NCBI GenBank assembly: GCA_039808885.1
Contig: JBDHTX010000025.1
Coordinates: 3,655 to 67,654, forward strand
DNA length: 64,000 nucleotides
Reading direction: 5' to 3'
Source: Dongia_A sp039808885
GTDB taxonomy: Bacteria; Pseudomonadota; Alphaproteobacteria; Dongiales; Dongiaceae
Below the pieces are notes generated by a model that did not search any database, was not told the origin of the DNA, and saw only the letters and a program-made list of their open reading frames with translations. Position numbers and translations under genes: made by a program. This document shows positions 57,001-64,000 of this stretch, piece after piece (positions within the stretch are counted from its first letter, which is position 1; each line of letters begins with the position of its first letter).

Positions 57001-58503
57001 CTACGGCGCCGTGACCGTGAACCTGGCAATGGCGAGCTCGACATAGGCGTCGTCGCGCAGCAGCCGCGCCTCGTAGTCGCCGGGCGGCAGCGCCTCGCCG
57101 AAATCCTCGGTCTTGAAGGTGACCGTCCCCGCCACCGTCGCGTTGGTGTAGAGGTAGGCGAGATAGTTGTAGAGATCGGGATCGTCGGCCTTGTAGATGC
57201 CGATCCAGTCGAATTTGTTGCCGGGTGCCGCGCTCCAGCCGACCGCGATCGGATCGCCCGATTTCACGCTGGCGGCGGCCACCGTCACGGCCGGCAGCGC
57301 CGAAGGATCCGCGACCCAGAACGGAATGCTGGCCAGGCGCTTGCCGTTGGCATCGGTCACCGCGGCCAGGTATTCGCCCGCTTTCAACCGCGCGGTCCCG
57401 AAGGGTGCCGCCAGGTGATCGGCCGGATCGCAGGGCACCGAGGTGATCGGCGTCGCGTCCTCCGCGGCCCCGGCGGCATAGACGCCGATGACGCCGAGCT
57501 TCTCCTGCTTCTGCGTCGCGACACGGATGACGAAGGCCTCGCCCGGCTTCACCAGGCGTGGCTCCACCGTGATCAGGTCGGGCGTCGGCGCCGGCTCCAC
57601 CTCGAAGGTGCTGACCACGGCGCGGTGATCGGCCGGCCAGGGATCGACGCCGATATCGACATCCGGCCCGCCGACCTCGCCGACGATCCGGCTGTCCACC
57701 GCCTTGGCGCCGATCGAGTAGACGTAGTCGATGCGGTCATGCGTCTCCTGCGGGCGCACGAAGGGGTGCGGATAGCCGGGCGTCCAGGTCAGGCCGGGCT
57801 TGGCGGTTGGGTCGGCATGCACGACGCGATAGGAATCGGCGAAGCCGCTATCGGCCATGAGCTTGCTCTCCGGCCACGCCAGCGGGTATTTCACCGCCGG
57901 ACGCACCTTGGTCATCGCCTCGGTCCAGTCGAGATGCGAGGGCGAGTTGAAATCGCCGCCGAGGATCACCGGGATGCCGGACGCCGCGACCTTCGGCATC
58001 GCGGCCGCATAGGGCTCCAGCATGTACATGCGGTTGTCGATCTCGCCCTGCAGGACTTCCGCGACCGTCTTGCCGTCGCGCACCAGTTCGGGGCCATAGG
58101 CATCGGACGGCAAGTGCAGGTTGGTCACCGCCACCATCGCGCCGTGGCGCAGCTCGACATAGGAGAAATCCACGTCGTCCTGCCGGCCCATGAACAGCGG
58201 ATAGCGGGAGATGAGATGGACCCGCTCATCAACATAGGCCCAGCCGAGCAGATCGGCGATCTTGCGCGAATTGCCTTCCGGTTCCTGCAGCGCGACCACG
58301 TCGGGATCGGCGGCGCGGATCGCCGCGGCGACCTGGGCCAGGCTCAGCTGCACGCCGCTGCGCCAGATGTTGAAGACCATGACCTTGAGCTTGACCGGCT
58401 CGGCCTGCGCCTGTCCCGCGCTGGATAGGATCAAAGCCATGCCGATGACCCAGGCTGAAGCCACGGCCGAGACCACGGCCGAAAGAACCCGATTGCGACG
58501 CAT
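57001..58503 (-). CDS. Secreted endonuclease/exonuclease/phosphatase protein with two Ig-like repeats
   Basis: A protein of about 500 residues (ATG 58503; GGGG upstream). A signal peptide (to AQAEP) is followed by an EEP domain (about 40-295) with LKVMVFNIWRSG, VALQEPEGN, LGGDFNSPSHLDW, and the catalytic end DPWPADHRAVVSTFE. Two repeats follow that match the five-repeat lipoprotein at 53915-55465 (ITVEPRLVKPGEAFVIRVA; APGNKFDWIGIYKADDP; PPGDYEARLLRDD). It is an exported phosphodiesterase or nuclease by fold; the substrate is unknown. Confidence 0.87.
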   Translation of the reverse strand: MRRNRVLSAVVSAVASAWVIGMALILSSAGQAQAEPVKLKVMVFNIWRSGVQLSLAQVAAAIRAADPDVVALQEPEGNSRKIADLLGWAYVDERVHLISRYPLFMGRQDDVDFSYVELRHGAMVAVTNLHLPSDAYGPELVRDGKTVAEVLQGEIDNRMYMLEPYAAAMPKVAASGIPVILGGDFNSPSHLDWTEAMTKVRPAVKYPLAWPESKLMADSGFADSYRVVHADPTAKPGLTWTPGYPHPFVRPQETHDRIDYVYSIGAKAVDSRIVGEVGGPDVDIGVDPWPADHRAVVSTFEVEPAPTPDLITVEPRLVKPGEAFVIRVATQKQEKLGVIGVYAAGAAEDATPITSVPCDPADHLAAPFGTARLKAGEYLAAVTDANGKRLASIPFWVADPSALPAVTVAAASVKSGDPIAVGWSAAPGNKFDWIGIYKADDPDLYNYLAYLYTNATVAGTVTFKTEDFGEALPPGDYEARLLRDDAYVELAIARFTVTAP

Positions 58504-58606
58504 CCTGCCCCCCGCTGATGGCATCCAATATGTGCCGCGAGAATGGCATGGAGCGCCGACCGCGCCAAGCGCATATTGAATGACCGTTCAATGAAATGCG
58601 GGCTGC

Positions 58607-59290
58607 CTAGCGGCCGGCGAGGCGGGCCTGCACCGCCGGATTGGCGCTGATCACATAGGCCATGTCGGTGAAGCCGGTGACGTCGTCGCGCTCGACCACC
58701 CGGGTGACCTGGCAGCCCGCCATCGCCGCCTCGAGTTCCGCTTCGACATCGCGGCCGAAGACCCGGTAGTGGTCATGCTCGGCGGGATCGGCGTAGCCCC
58801 AGTCCCTGGTGCGCGCGACGCGATGGGGATCGGGAAAGGACAGCAGCAGGAACCCGCGCGGATCGAGGACGCGACGCAACTCCCGCAGCGCCGCGCGGTA
58901 ATCCGGCACGTGTTCCAGGATATGGTTGCAGATGATGACGTCGTAGCTGGCATCGGCCCGGGCGATGTTCTGCAAATCGAGGCTGTTCTGCTTGCCGAAA
59001 ATGCTGATCTCGTAGCTCTTGAACCAGGCGGGGTCGGCCGTCGGGTCCTTGCTCAGCTGCAGGCAGCGCCAGGCGGCGAATTGCGCCGGGTCGAGCCGCT
59101 GCAGGATCTTGCGAAAGGCCCGGTGCCGCTCCAGCGAACGGCAGGTCTTGCACCATGGCTTCCGGCCGCTCTCGCTCAGCCGGCCGTAGGGGCCCGGCCC
59201 AAAACGCGTGCCGCCGCAGATGTTGCAGCGCGGCTTCGGCAGGAAGCGGCGCGCCAGCCGCCGCGCCCGCTTGGCGATGAATTTCAGCAC
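58607..59290 (-). CDS. SAM methyltransferase with N-terminal cysteine motif
   Basis: A protein of about 227 residues from GTG 59290; ATG 59392 is an alternative with no homology in the extra part. An Arg-rich start is followed by CNICGG and CKTCRSLERHRAF, probably one zinc site. The methyltransferase core has no GxGxG at motif I but shows the post-motif YDVIICNHILEHVPDYRAALRELRRVLDPRGFLLLS. It resembles methyltransferase type-11 proteins of capsule and cell-envelope gene sets. The substrate is unknown. Confidence 0.82.
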   Translation of the reverse strand: MLKFIAKRARRLARRFLPKPRCNICGGTRFGPGPYGRLSESGRKPWCKTCRSLERHRAFRKILQRLDPAQFAAWRCLQLSKDPTADPAWFKSYEISIFGKQNSLDLQNIARADASYDVIICNHILEHVPDYRAALRELRRVLDPRGFLLLSFPDPHRVARTRDWGYADPAEHDHYRVFGRDVEAELEAAMAGCQVTRVVERDDVTGFTDMAYVISANPAVQARLAGR

Positions 59291-59412
59291 CCTGATATCC
59301 CGTCCCAGATGACAACGCGACGATAGACGATTCGCCGGCCCAACCACAGCGTGCAGTCGCGCGCGGAGGATTGCGTCGCATTCGCACCCCATTGGCTGCG
59401 GCCAAAAGGCAT

Positions 59413-59441
59413 TTGCCAGTTCGACGGCCAGGGGGTATACG
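59413..59441 (+). promoter_or_regulatory. Promoter of the Mn-exporter leader
   Basis: TTGCCA (59413-59418), 17 bases, TATACG (59436-59441). It sits directly before the riboswitch, at the right distance for a transcript starting near 59448. Confidence 0.65.
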
Positions 59442-59445
59442 GGCG

Positions 59446-59560
59446 CCGTCTCTGGGGAGTAGCCGCCCTCATCGAAGAGGGGGATGCGTCAACAGACTTG
59501 GCCGGTGCCCTGGCACCGTCCATGGCGCATCCGGCGACAGTTTGGCGAGACCTTTGACTT
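59446..59560 (+). ncRNA. yybP-ykoY (manganese) riboswitch
   Basis: The 5' strand GTCTCTGGGGAGTAGC (59448-59463) and the 3' strand GGCGAGACCTTTGACT (59544-59559) carry the family hallmarks GGGGAGUAG and GAGACCUUUG, with GTCTC pairing to GAGAC as P1. The inner ACAGACTTGGCCGGTGCC and CCTGGCACC parts fit the second, Mn-binding strand. It lies 76 bases upstream of a UPF0016 gene, a usual target. Confidence 0.88.
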
Positions 59561-59601
59561 CCTTGCGTTCTTGCCCGCGGGATCGGGCGACGCGAGAAGT
59601 C
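59556..59601 (+). promoter_or_regulatory. Extended hairpin overlapping the riboswitch 3' end
   Basis: Nested stems GACTTC/GAAGTC (59556-59561 with 59596-59601), GCGT/ACGC (59565-59568 with 59590-59593) and GCCCG/CGGGC (59573-59577 with 59584-59588). The first stem starts next to the aptamer P1 strand, so the two structures may compete. No T-tract follows, which points to control of translation or processing. Confidence 0.55.
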
Positions 59602-59635
59602 ATCGGTTCACGCCCGGTCCCGCACCAGTGGTCTC

Positions 59636-60211
59636 ATGGAAGCGCTCCTGATTTCGACCGGCATTGTCGCCATCGCGGAGATCGGCGACAAGACGCAGCT
59701 GCTGGCGATGATCCTCGCCGCCCGCTATCGCAAGCCGGTGCCGATCCTGTTCGGCATCCTGTTCGCCACCATCGCCAATCATGCGCTCGCCGCCTGGGGC
59801 GGCGCGCTTGCCGCCGGGTGGCTCGGCCCAGATCTGATGCGCTGGATCCTGGGCATCCTGTTCCTGGCGATGGCCGGCTGGTGCCTGATCCCGGACAAGG
59901 CCGATGACGCGCCGCAGGCCTTGGGCAAGGCCGGCGCCTTCGTCGCCACGCTGGTCGCCTTCTTCCTGGTCGAGATCGGCGACAAGACGCAGATCGCCAC
60001 CGTCGCACTCGCCGCGCGGTTCCACACGCTGGTGCTGGTCACCATGGGCACCACGCTCGGCATGATGCTGGCCAACGCGCCCGCCGTCTTCTGCGGCGAT
60101 CTCATCGCGCGCAAGGCGCCGCTCAAGCTGATCCGCGGCATCGCCGCCGCCTTGTTCGCGATCCTCGGCGTGATGACGCTGCTGCGCTGGGATTTCGGCC
60201 TGATGGGCTAG
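59636..60211 (+). CDS. UPF0016/GDT1 family putative Mn2+ exporter
   Basis: A 191-residue membrane protein with six helices in two repeats. Each repeat has the family motif E-x-G-D-K-(T/S): AEIGDKTQLLAMIL near residue 14 and VEIGDKTQIATVAL near 112. These proteins (bacterial MneA, human TMEM165) export Mn2+ or Ca2+. A yybP-ykoY riboswitch in the leader gives strong support for Mn2+ as the substrate. ATG 59636 has only a weak ribosome-binding site, as expected where RNA structure controls initiation. Confidence 0.93.
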   Translation: MEALLISTGIVAIAEIGDKTQLLAMILAARYRKPVPILFGILFATIANHALAAWGGALAAGWLGPDLMRWILGILFLAMAGWCLIPDKADDAPQALGKAGAFVATLVAFFLVEIGDKTQIATVALAARFHTLVLVTMGTTLGMMLANAPAVFCGDLIARKAPLKLIRGIAAALFAILGVMTLLRWDFGLMG

Positions 60212-60221
60212 GAGGCGCGAG

Positions 60222-61340
60222 CTAGGACGCGGGCGACACCTTCAGGATGCGGCCGTCATCCTCGTCGGTCAGCAGGTAGAGATAACCGTCGGGTCCCTGC
60301 ACCACGTCGCGGATGCGCTCGCCGATGCCCTCCAGCAGGCGCTCCTCGGCCACCACGCGCTCGCCTTCGATCGTGAGCCGCACCAGCATCTTGAACTTCA
60401 GCGCGCCGACGAACAGGTTGCCGCGCCAGGCCGGGAACTTGTCGCCGGTATAGAAGGTCATGCCGGAGGGCGCGATGGAGGGATCCCAATAATAGACCGG
60501 CTGCTCCAGGCCCGGCTTCTCGGTGCCCTCGCCGATCCTCGCCCCGGAATACTCGCGGCCGTAGGAGATGACCGGCCAGCCGTAGTTCTTGCCCGGCCGC
60601 GGCGTGTTGACCTCGTCGCCGCCGCGGGCACCGTGCTCCGCGGTCCACAGCTGCCCGGTCTCCGGGTTGAGCGTGGCGCCCTGCACGTTGCGGTGGCCCA
60701 GCGAATAGATCTCCGGCGCGTAGCCGTCCCGGCCGAGGAAGGGATTGTCGGCGGGAATGCTGCCGTCGCGGTTGATCCGCACCAGCTTGCCGATCTGCGC
60801 CTTCATGTCGGGGATGAATTCGCGCCGGTTGCGGTCGCCCAGAGTGACGATCAGCGTGCCGTCCTTCAGGAACACCAGGCGCGAGCCAAAATGATGGCCG
60901 CTGTCGAGCTTGGGCAGCTGGCGGAAGATGACCTGCACCTGCTCCAGGTGGTCGTCGGCGAACTTCGCCCGCGCGACGGCGGTGCCGCCGCCGGCCCCGC
61001 CCGGCTCGGCATAGGAGAAATAGACCAGCCGATTGGCGGCGAAGTCGGGATCGAGGGCCACGTCGAGCAGGCCGCCCTGGCCGTTGGTGTAGACCTCCGG
61101 CACGCCGGCGAGCGGCGGCGAGACCTTGCCGGCGGCATCGACGACCCGCAGCCGCCCGGGCCGCTCGGTCACCAGCGTCCGCCCGTCGGGCAGGAAGGCC
61201 ATGCCCCAGGGATGCTCCAGTCCCCCGGCCACCGTGGCGACCGATAGCGGGCCCGCCTGCGAAGGGAAGGTCTCGGCGGCGGCGACGCAAGGAACGAGCA
61301 GCGTGATCAGCAGGCCGGCGGCAATGGCGAGGCCGCGCAT
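60222..61340 (-). CDS. PQQ-dependent aldose sugar dehydrogenase (YliI-type)
   Basis: A 372-residue secreted beta-propeller. A signal peptide (to AAAE) is followed by GLEHPWGMAFLPDGRTLVTERPGRLR. The catalytic-His region is LPKLDSGHHFGSRLVFLKDGTLIVTLGD, then GHRNVQGATLNPETGQLWTAEHGARGGDE and PSIAPSGMTFYTG. It matches soluble aldose dehydrogenases that use PQQ. It oxidises sugars in the periplasm and passes electrons on. ATG 61340 follows GGGAGG. It is convergent with the UPF0016 gene, 10 bases apart. Confidence 0.92.
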   Translation of the reverse strand: MRGLAIAAGLLITLLVPCVAAAETFPSQAGPLSVATVAGGLEHPWGMAFLPDGRTLVTERPGRLRVVDAAGKVSPPLAGVPEVYTNGQGGLLDVALDPDFAANRLVYFSYAEPGGAGGGTAVARAKFADDHLEQVQVIFRQLPKLDSGHHFGSRLVFLKDGTLIVTLGDRNRREFIPDMKAQIGKLVRINRDGSIPADNPFLGRDGYAPEIYSLGHRNVQGATLNPETGQLWTAEHGARGGDEVNTPRPGKNYGWPVISYGREYSGARIGEGTEKPGLEQPVYYWDPSIAPSGMTFYTGDKFPAWRGNLFVGALKFKMLVRLTIEGERVVAEERLLEGIGERIRDVVQGPDGYLYLLTDEDDGRILKVSPAS

Positions 61341-61433
61341 GATGTCGCCTCCCGGATGGTTGCGATCCAGTTGATTTGGGACGGCCGAATGGCGGATGCA
61401 AGATGGGCCGAAGGGCCCGGACGCCGCGACAAC

Positions 61434-62123
61434 CTACGCGCCGACCTTCATCAGCCGCTGCAGGGTGTCCATCAATTCGCTGATGCGGTCGGCTTCGCCA
61501 CGGGTGGATTCGGTCAGCGCCTTCATCTCCTCCGCCACCACCGCGAAGCCGACGCCGTGCTCGGCGGCACGCACGGCCTCGATGCGGGCATTCAGCGCCA
61601 GGAGCTTCAGCGTGCGCAGCTCCTTCAGGATGCGCTGCACCGCGCCGACGATGTCATTGCTGGTGCCGGACAGCTGGGCGATGAGGTCCGCCAGCTTCTG
61701 CTCCTGATCCTTCTGCAGCGAGATATCGATGCAGGCGCCCTCGAGGAACAGCAGCTGGCCCGCTTCGTCGAAGATGCCGGCGCCGCTTTCGTGGATCCAC
61801 AGGGTACCGCCGTCGCGCTTGATCAGGCGGTAGTCGATCTCCCACTTGCCGCGACTCTCGATGGCGGCACCCACTGCGGCGTCGACCGCTGCGGTGTCAT
61901 CCGGGCTGACGATGGAGGTGAAAGTCCGCACCCTGTTGTTGAGGAAATCGGCGGCCGGATAGCCGGTCAGCGCGGCGATGCCGTCGGTCATCACCAGCAT
62001 GGTGTAGCCGGGGTCGTTCTGGCAGCGGTAGAAGAAGCCGTTGAGGCGGCTCGCCACGCTTTCCATGACGCTTGCCGCCACGGCACTGTTCGCCATACCG
62101 CCTGGCTCCGACTCCGCCACCAT
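61434..62123 (-). CDS. PAS protein with truncated chemoreceptor signalling tip
   Basis: A protein of about 229 residues (ATG 62123; ATG 62096 is an alternative). A PAS domain (about 30-145: GIAALTGYPAADFLNNRV, YRLIKRDGGTLWIHESG, CIDISLQKDQE) is followed by a short coiled coil and the chemoreceptor tip LALNARIEAVRAAEHGVGFAVVAEEMKALTESTR. It then stops about 20 residues later. There is no membrane segment, HAMP or full four-helix bundle. It may feed CheA/CheW, or be a specialised cytosolic sensor. Confidence 0.83.
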   Translation of the reverse strand: MVAESEPGGMANSAVAASVMESVASRLNGFFYRCQNDPGYTMLVMTDGIAALTGYPAADFLNNRVRTFTSIVSPDDTAAVDAAVGAAIESRGKWEIDYRLIKRDGGTLWIHESGAGIFDEAGQLLFLEGACIDISLQKDQEQKLADLIAQLSGTSNDIVGAVQRILKELRTLKLLALNARIEAVRAAEHGVGFAVVAEEMKALTESTRGEADRISELMDTLQRLMKVGA

Positions 62124-62236
62124 GCCTCGCTTGGGTCCACATGGACTTCCCCGAAACAGGAATATCGCCATAGAGAGTTAACGATCGGCAAAGGCCGGTC
62201 CAGACCAATTCAGGCCCAATTTCGAGCGACGCGCCT

Positions 62237-63130
62237 CTAGCCCAGGCCGGCGACATCCCGCAGGCCAAGCGCCGGCACGGAACGCGGTGCCGCTGCGCTC
62301 CGGCCCAGCGGGCCCTCGAAAGAACGGTCATGGGTGATGGCGGGAATCCTCGCCCGCGCCGCCTTGACCCGGGCGAGGTCGATTTCCGCCAGCACCACGC
62401 CTTCATCGGCGCCGCCATCGGCCAGGACCTCGCCCCAGGGATCGATGATCAGCGAATGGCCGAAGCAGTCTGCCCCGCCCGGCAGGGTGCCGAACTGGCA
62501 GGGCGCCGCCACGTAGCAACCGTTCTCGATGGCGCGGGCGCGATTGAGCACGTGCCAATGCGCCTCACCGGTCATGCGGGTGAAAGCGGCAGGAATGGTC
62601 AGTATCTCCGCGCCCGCCTGGGCCAGCCGGCGATAGAGCAGCGGGAAGCGGAGATCGTAGCAGATGGAAAAGCCGATCCTGCCGAGATCGGTCGCCGCGA
62701 TCATCGCTTCGGCGCCGGGGGCGATGGTGGCGGATTCGCGCAGGGGCTGGCCCGCCGCCAGCTCGACATCGAACATGTGGATCTTGTCGTAGCGCGCGGC
62801 GACATTGCCGCCGCGGTCCAGCAGATAGGCGCGATTGAAGATGCGCCCGTCCGCCGCCAGCACGCCGAGCGAGCCGAGCAGCACCCACTTCCGCCGCGCC
62901 CGCGCAAGGTCGGCAAAAGCCTGCAGCACCGGATGGCGTTCCTCGGCGAAGGCCGCCGGATGCAGCAACCCGCCGCGCAGCTCGACGCCGGAGAAATACT
63001 CCGGCAGGCACACCAGCTGCGCGCCGCGGTCGCAGGCCTCGCGGGTCAGCCGGGTGGTGATCTCGATGTTGCGCGCGACCTCCGCCACGGCGGAGTTCTG
63101 CACGCAGGCGAGCTGGAAGGGCTGGGTCAT
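62237..63130 (-). CDS. Carbon-nitrogen hydrolase, second Nit-type paralogue
   Basis: A 297-residue nitrilase-superfamily enzyme. Its triad is Glu in CLPEYF (about 46), Lys in RYDKIHMFD (about 115) and Cys in ICYDLRF (about 153). It shares AHWHVL-x-RARAIE, FGHSLII-PWGEVLAD and AEIDL with the paralogue at 20644-21495. The substrate specificity is not certain. It lies nine bases after the GT42-like gene, so it belongs to that transcription unit. Confidence 0.87.
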   Translation of the reverse strand: MTQPFQLACVQNSAVAEVARNIEITTRLTREACDRGAQLVCLPEYFSGVELRGGLLHPAAFAEERHPVLQAFADLARARRKWVLLGSLGVLAADGRIFNRAYLLDRGGNVAARYDKIHMFDVELAAGQPLRESATIAPGAEAMIAATDLGRIGFSICYDLRFPLLYRRLAQAGAEILTIPAAFTRMTGEAHWHVLNRARAIENGCYVAAPCQFGTLPGGADCFGHSLIIDPWGEVLADGGADEGVVLAEIDLARVKAARARIPAITHDRSFEGPLGRSAAAPRSVPALGLRDVAGLG

Positions 63131-63139
63131 GGCGCGATC

Positions 63140-63850
63140 CTAGGCCAGCGCACGCGGCAGGGAAAGACCGGTCATCGCCGCGCGCAGGGCATCGCCGATC
63201 ACCACCACTTCGCCGTCGAACTGGGCCAGAGCCGCGGCGATCGCCGCGAGGTCGTTCTCGCGGCTGTGGATGGCATCGTAGTCGTTTGCCTCCGCCGTCG
63301 CGCCCGGGTATTTGCCCGCGGGATGCTGATAGAGGTCGATTCCGGCAATGACCAGCCGCGCGGGCCGCAGCGCGGCGGCCGCCGCAACCATCAGCGCGCC
63401 ATTGGTGGGACGCAGCGACCAGGAACGCGCATTGAGGGCCGACGGCAGTTCCTCGATCACGCAATAGCCTTCGCGCGGCAGACGGCCGCTCCGCCGATAG
63501 AGATCGAGGATGCGATTGGCGTCGCGCCGGGTCGGGAAGGCGAGCAGCGCCTGGGACGTCGCCGGCGGCAGGTCCGGATCGGCCGTGAAGACCACGCGCG
63601 GACGGGTCAGCAATTGGCGGCCGTGCCAGACCCAGTTCACCCGGAACAGGCAATCGCCGGCATAGGCGGCCAAGACCGGATCTTCCGAGGAGGGGCCGTT
63701 GCCCAGGCACAGGATCGATTGCGGGTGGCCGAGTGCGCGGGCCACCTGACCCCAGCTATCGAGGCAGCGCGCGCCGGAAAGCGACAGGCATTGCCGGCCG
63801 GCCCATTGCCCTAAGCGTTGCGCCAGGCTGGGCCTTTCAGGCCAGTGCAT
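63140..63850 (-). CDS. GT42 (Cst-II-like) sialyltransferase-type protein
   Basis: A 236-residue protein. Blocks resembling bacterial alpha-2,3-sialyltransferases of family GT42 are ILCLGNGPSSEDP (nucleotide site), FRVNWVW, VVFTADPDLPP, NGALMVAAAAAL, LVIAGIDLYQHP and the HSREND region with the likely catalytic His. Sequence similarity is in motifs only, so a DUF115-like or other GT-fold transferase is possible. ATG 63850 is one base after the UxaA-type stop, and a nitrilase-family gene follows. No NeuA/B genes are in view. Confidence 0.55.
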   Translation of the reverse strand: MHWPERPSLAQRLGQWAGRQCLSLSGARCLDSWGQVARALGHPQSILCLGNGPSSEDPVLAAYAGDCLFRVNWVWHGRQLLTRPRVVFTADPDLPPATSQALLAFPTRRDANRILDLYRRSGRLPREGYCVIEELPSALNARSWSLRPTNGALMVAAAAALRPARLVIAGIDLYQHPAGKYPGATAEANDYDAIHSRENDLAAIAAALAQFDGEVVVIGDALRAAMTGLSLPRALA

Positions 63851-63851
63851 C

Positions 63852-64000
63852 TCAGAGCGTAGCGCCGAGATGCCAGGGAGCGAACTCGTCCTCGCCATAG
63901 CCGAGGAGCTCGCTCCTGGAGCGCTGGCCGGAGGCGGTCTTGAGGATGAGCTCGAAGATCTGCTTTCCCATTTCCTCGACGCTGGCCCCGCCATCGAGGA
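63852..64000 (-). CDS. UxaA/GarD family sugar-acid dehydratase (C-terminal fragment, partial)
   Basis: Only the last 48 residues are inside the window. They read LDGGASVEEMGKQIFELILK, then SGQRSRSELLGYGEDEFAPWHLGATL and a stop at 63852. This is the end of the altronate/galactarate dehydratase family (GYGEDEFAPW). The rest lies outside. The stop is one base from the start of the GT42-like gene, so they are cotranscribed. Which sugar acid it uses cannot be told. Confidence 0.75.
   Translation of the reverse strand, partial: LDGGASVEEMGKQIFELILKTASGQRSRSELLGYGEDEFAPWHLGATL

Overview
The window is a GC-rich, densely packed stretch of a bacterial chromosome. Gene content points to an alphaproteobacterium, probably of the Rhodospirillales. 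The evidence is the DUF4167 and DUF1178 genes, usg, ubiG and coq7, the order lysC-ptsP-rodZ-ispG-hisS-prfA-prmC-DUF4167-clpB, a CIRCE-controlled groESL operon, an ethylmalonyl-CoA pathway block and a SAM-II riboswitch. I see no rRNA, tRNA, CRISPR array, integrase, transposase or prophage. The species cannot be named from the sequence alone.

Layout. 1-17.8 kb, almost all on the minus strand: lysC, an NPD-type flavoenzyme, ptsP, rodZ, ispG, hisS, a divergent hemA (glutamyl-tRNA reductase), prfA, prmC, DUF4167, clpB, then a secreted sensor-like protein and a partial chemoreceptor. 17.9-25.9 kb: ubiG, DUF1178, two SAM methyltransferases, 1-Cys peroxiredoxin, a nitrilase-family amidase, grxC, comF, a TPR protein and a Crp-type regulator, with hairpin terminators between convergent pairs. 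26-28.7 kb: a FecR plus CHASE2-adenylate cyclase pair. 28.7-37.3 kb: a carbon-assimilation island with an HCCA-isomerase-like protein, methylsuccinyl-CoA dehydrogenase (mcd), crotonyl-CoA carboxylase/reductase (ccr), metZ behind a SAM-II riboswitch and terminator, ethylmalonyl-CoA mutase (ecm) and bluB. Mcd, Ccr and Ecm carry out successive specific steps of acetyl-CoA assimilation; BluB makes the lower ligand of the cobalamin that Ecm needs. A TTTTGC-type motif is shared by the ccr and ecm upstream regions.

37.3-51.5 kb: mixed housekeeping and accessory genes. These are an aspartic protease, a VWA lipoprotein, two tandem NUDIX/DUF4743 proteins, TerC, gluQ, an AlkA-like glycosylase, a histidine kinase, a carboxylesterase, an HNH nuclease, a YczE-type membrane protein, a secreted small protein, an AAC(6')-like acetyltransferase, coq7-dsbB-dedA and usg. 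Two palindromic intergenic elements lie here and a third at 56.9 kb. 51.6-53.9 kb: groES-groEL with CIRCE and a terminator. 53.9-58.5 kb: a lipoprotein made of five Ig-like repeats and an endonuclease/exonuclease/phosphatase-fold protein ending in two repeats of the same kind, flanking a PLDc_N-TPR protein and a second copy of the small secreted family. 58.6-64 kb: a methyltransferase, a UPF0016 putative Mn exporter behind a yybP-ykoY riboswitch, a PQQ sugar dehydrogenase, a short PAS-chemoreceptor-tip protein, and a closely packed set of a UxaA/GarD-type dehydratase (partial), a GT42 sialyltransferase-like protein and a second nitrilase-family protein.

All function calls come from reading motifs and family resemblance by eye; no database search was run.
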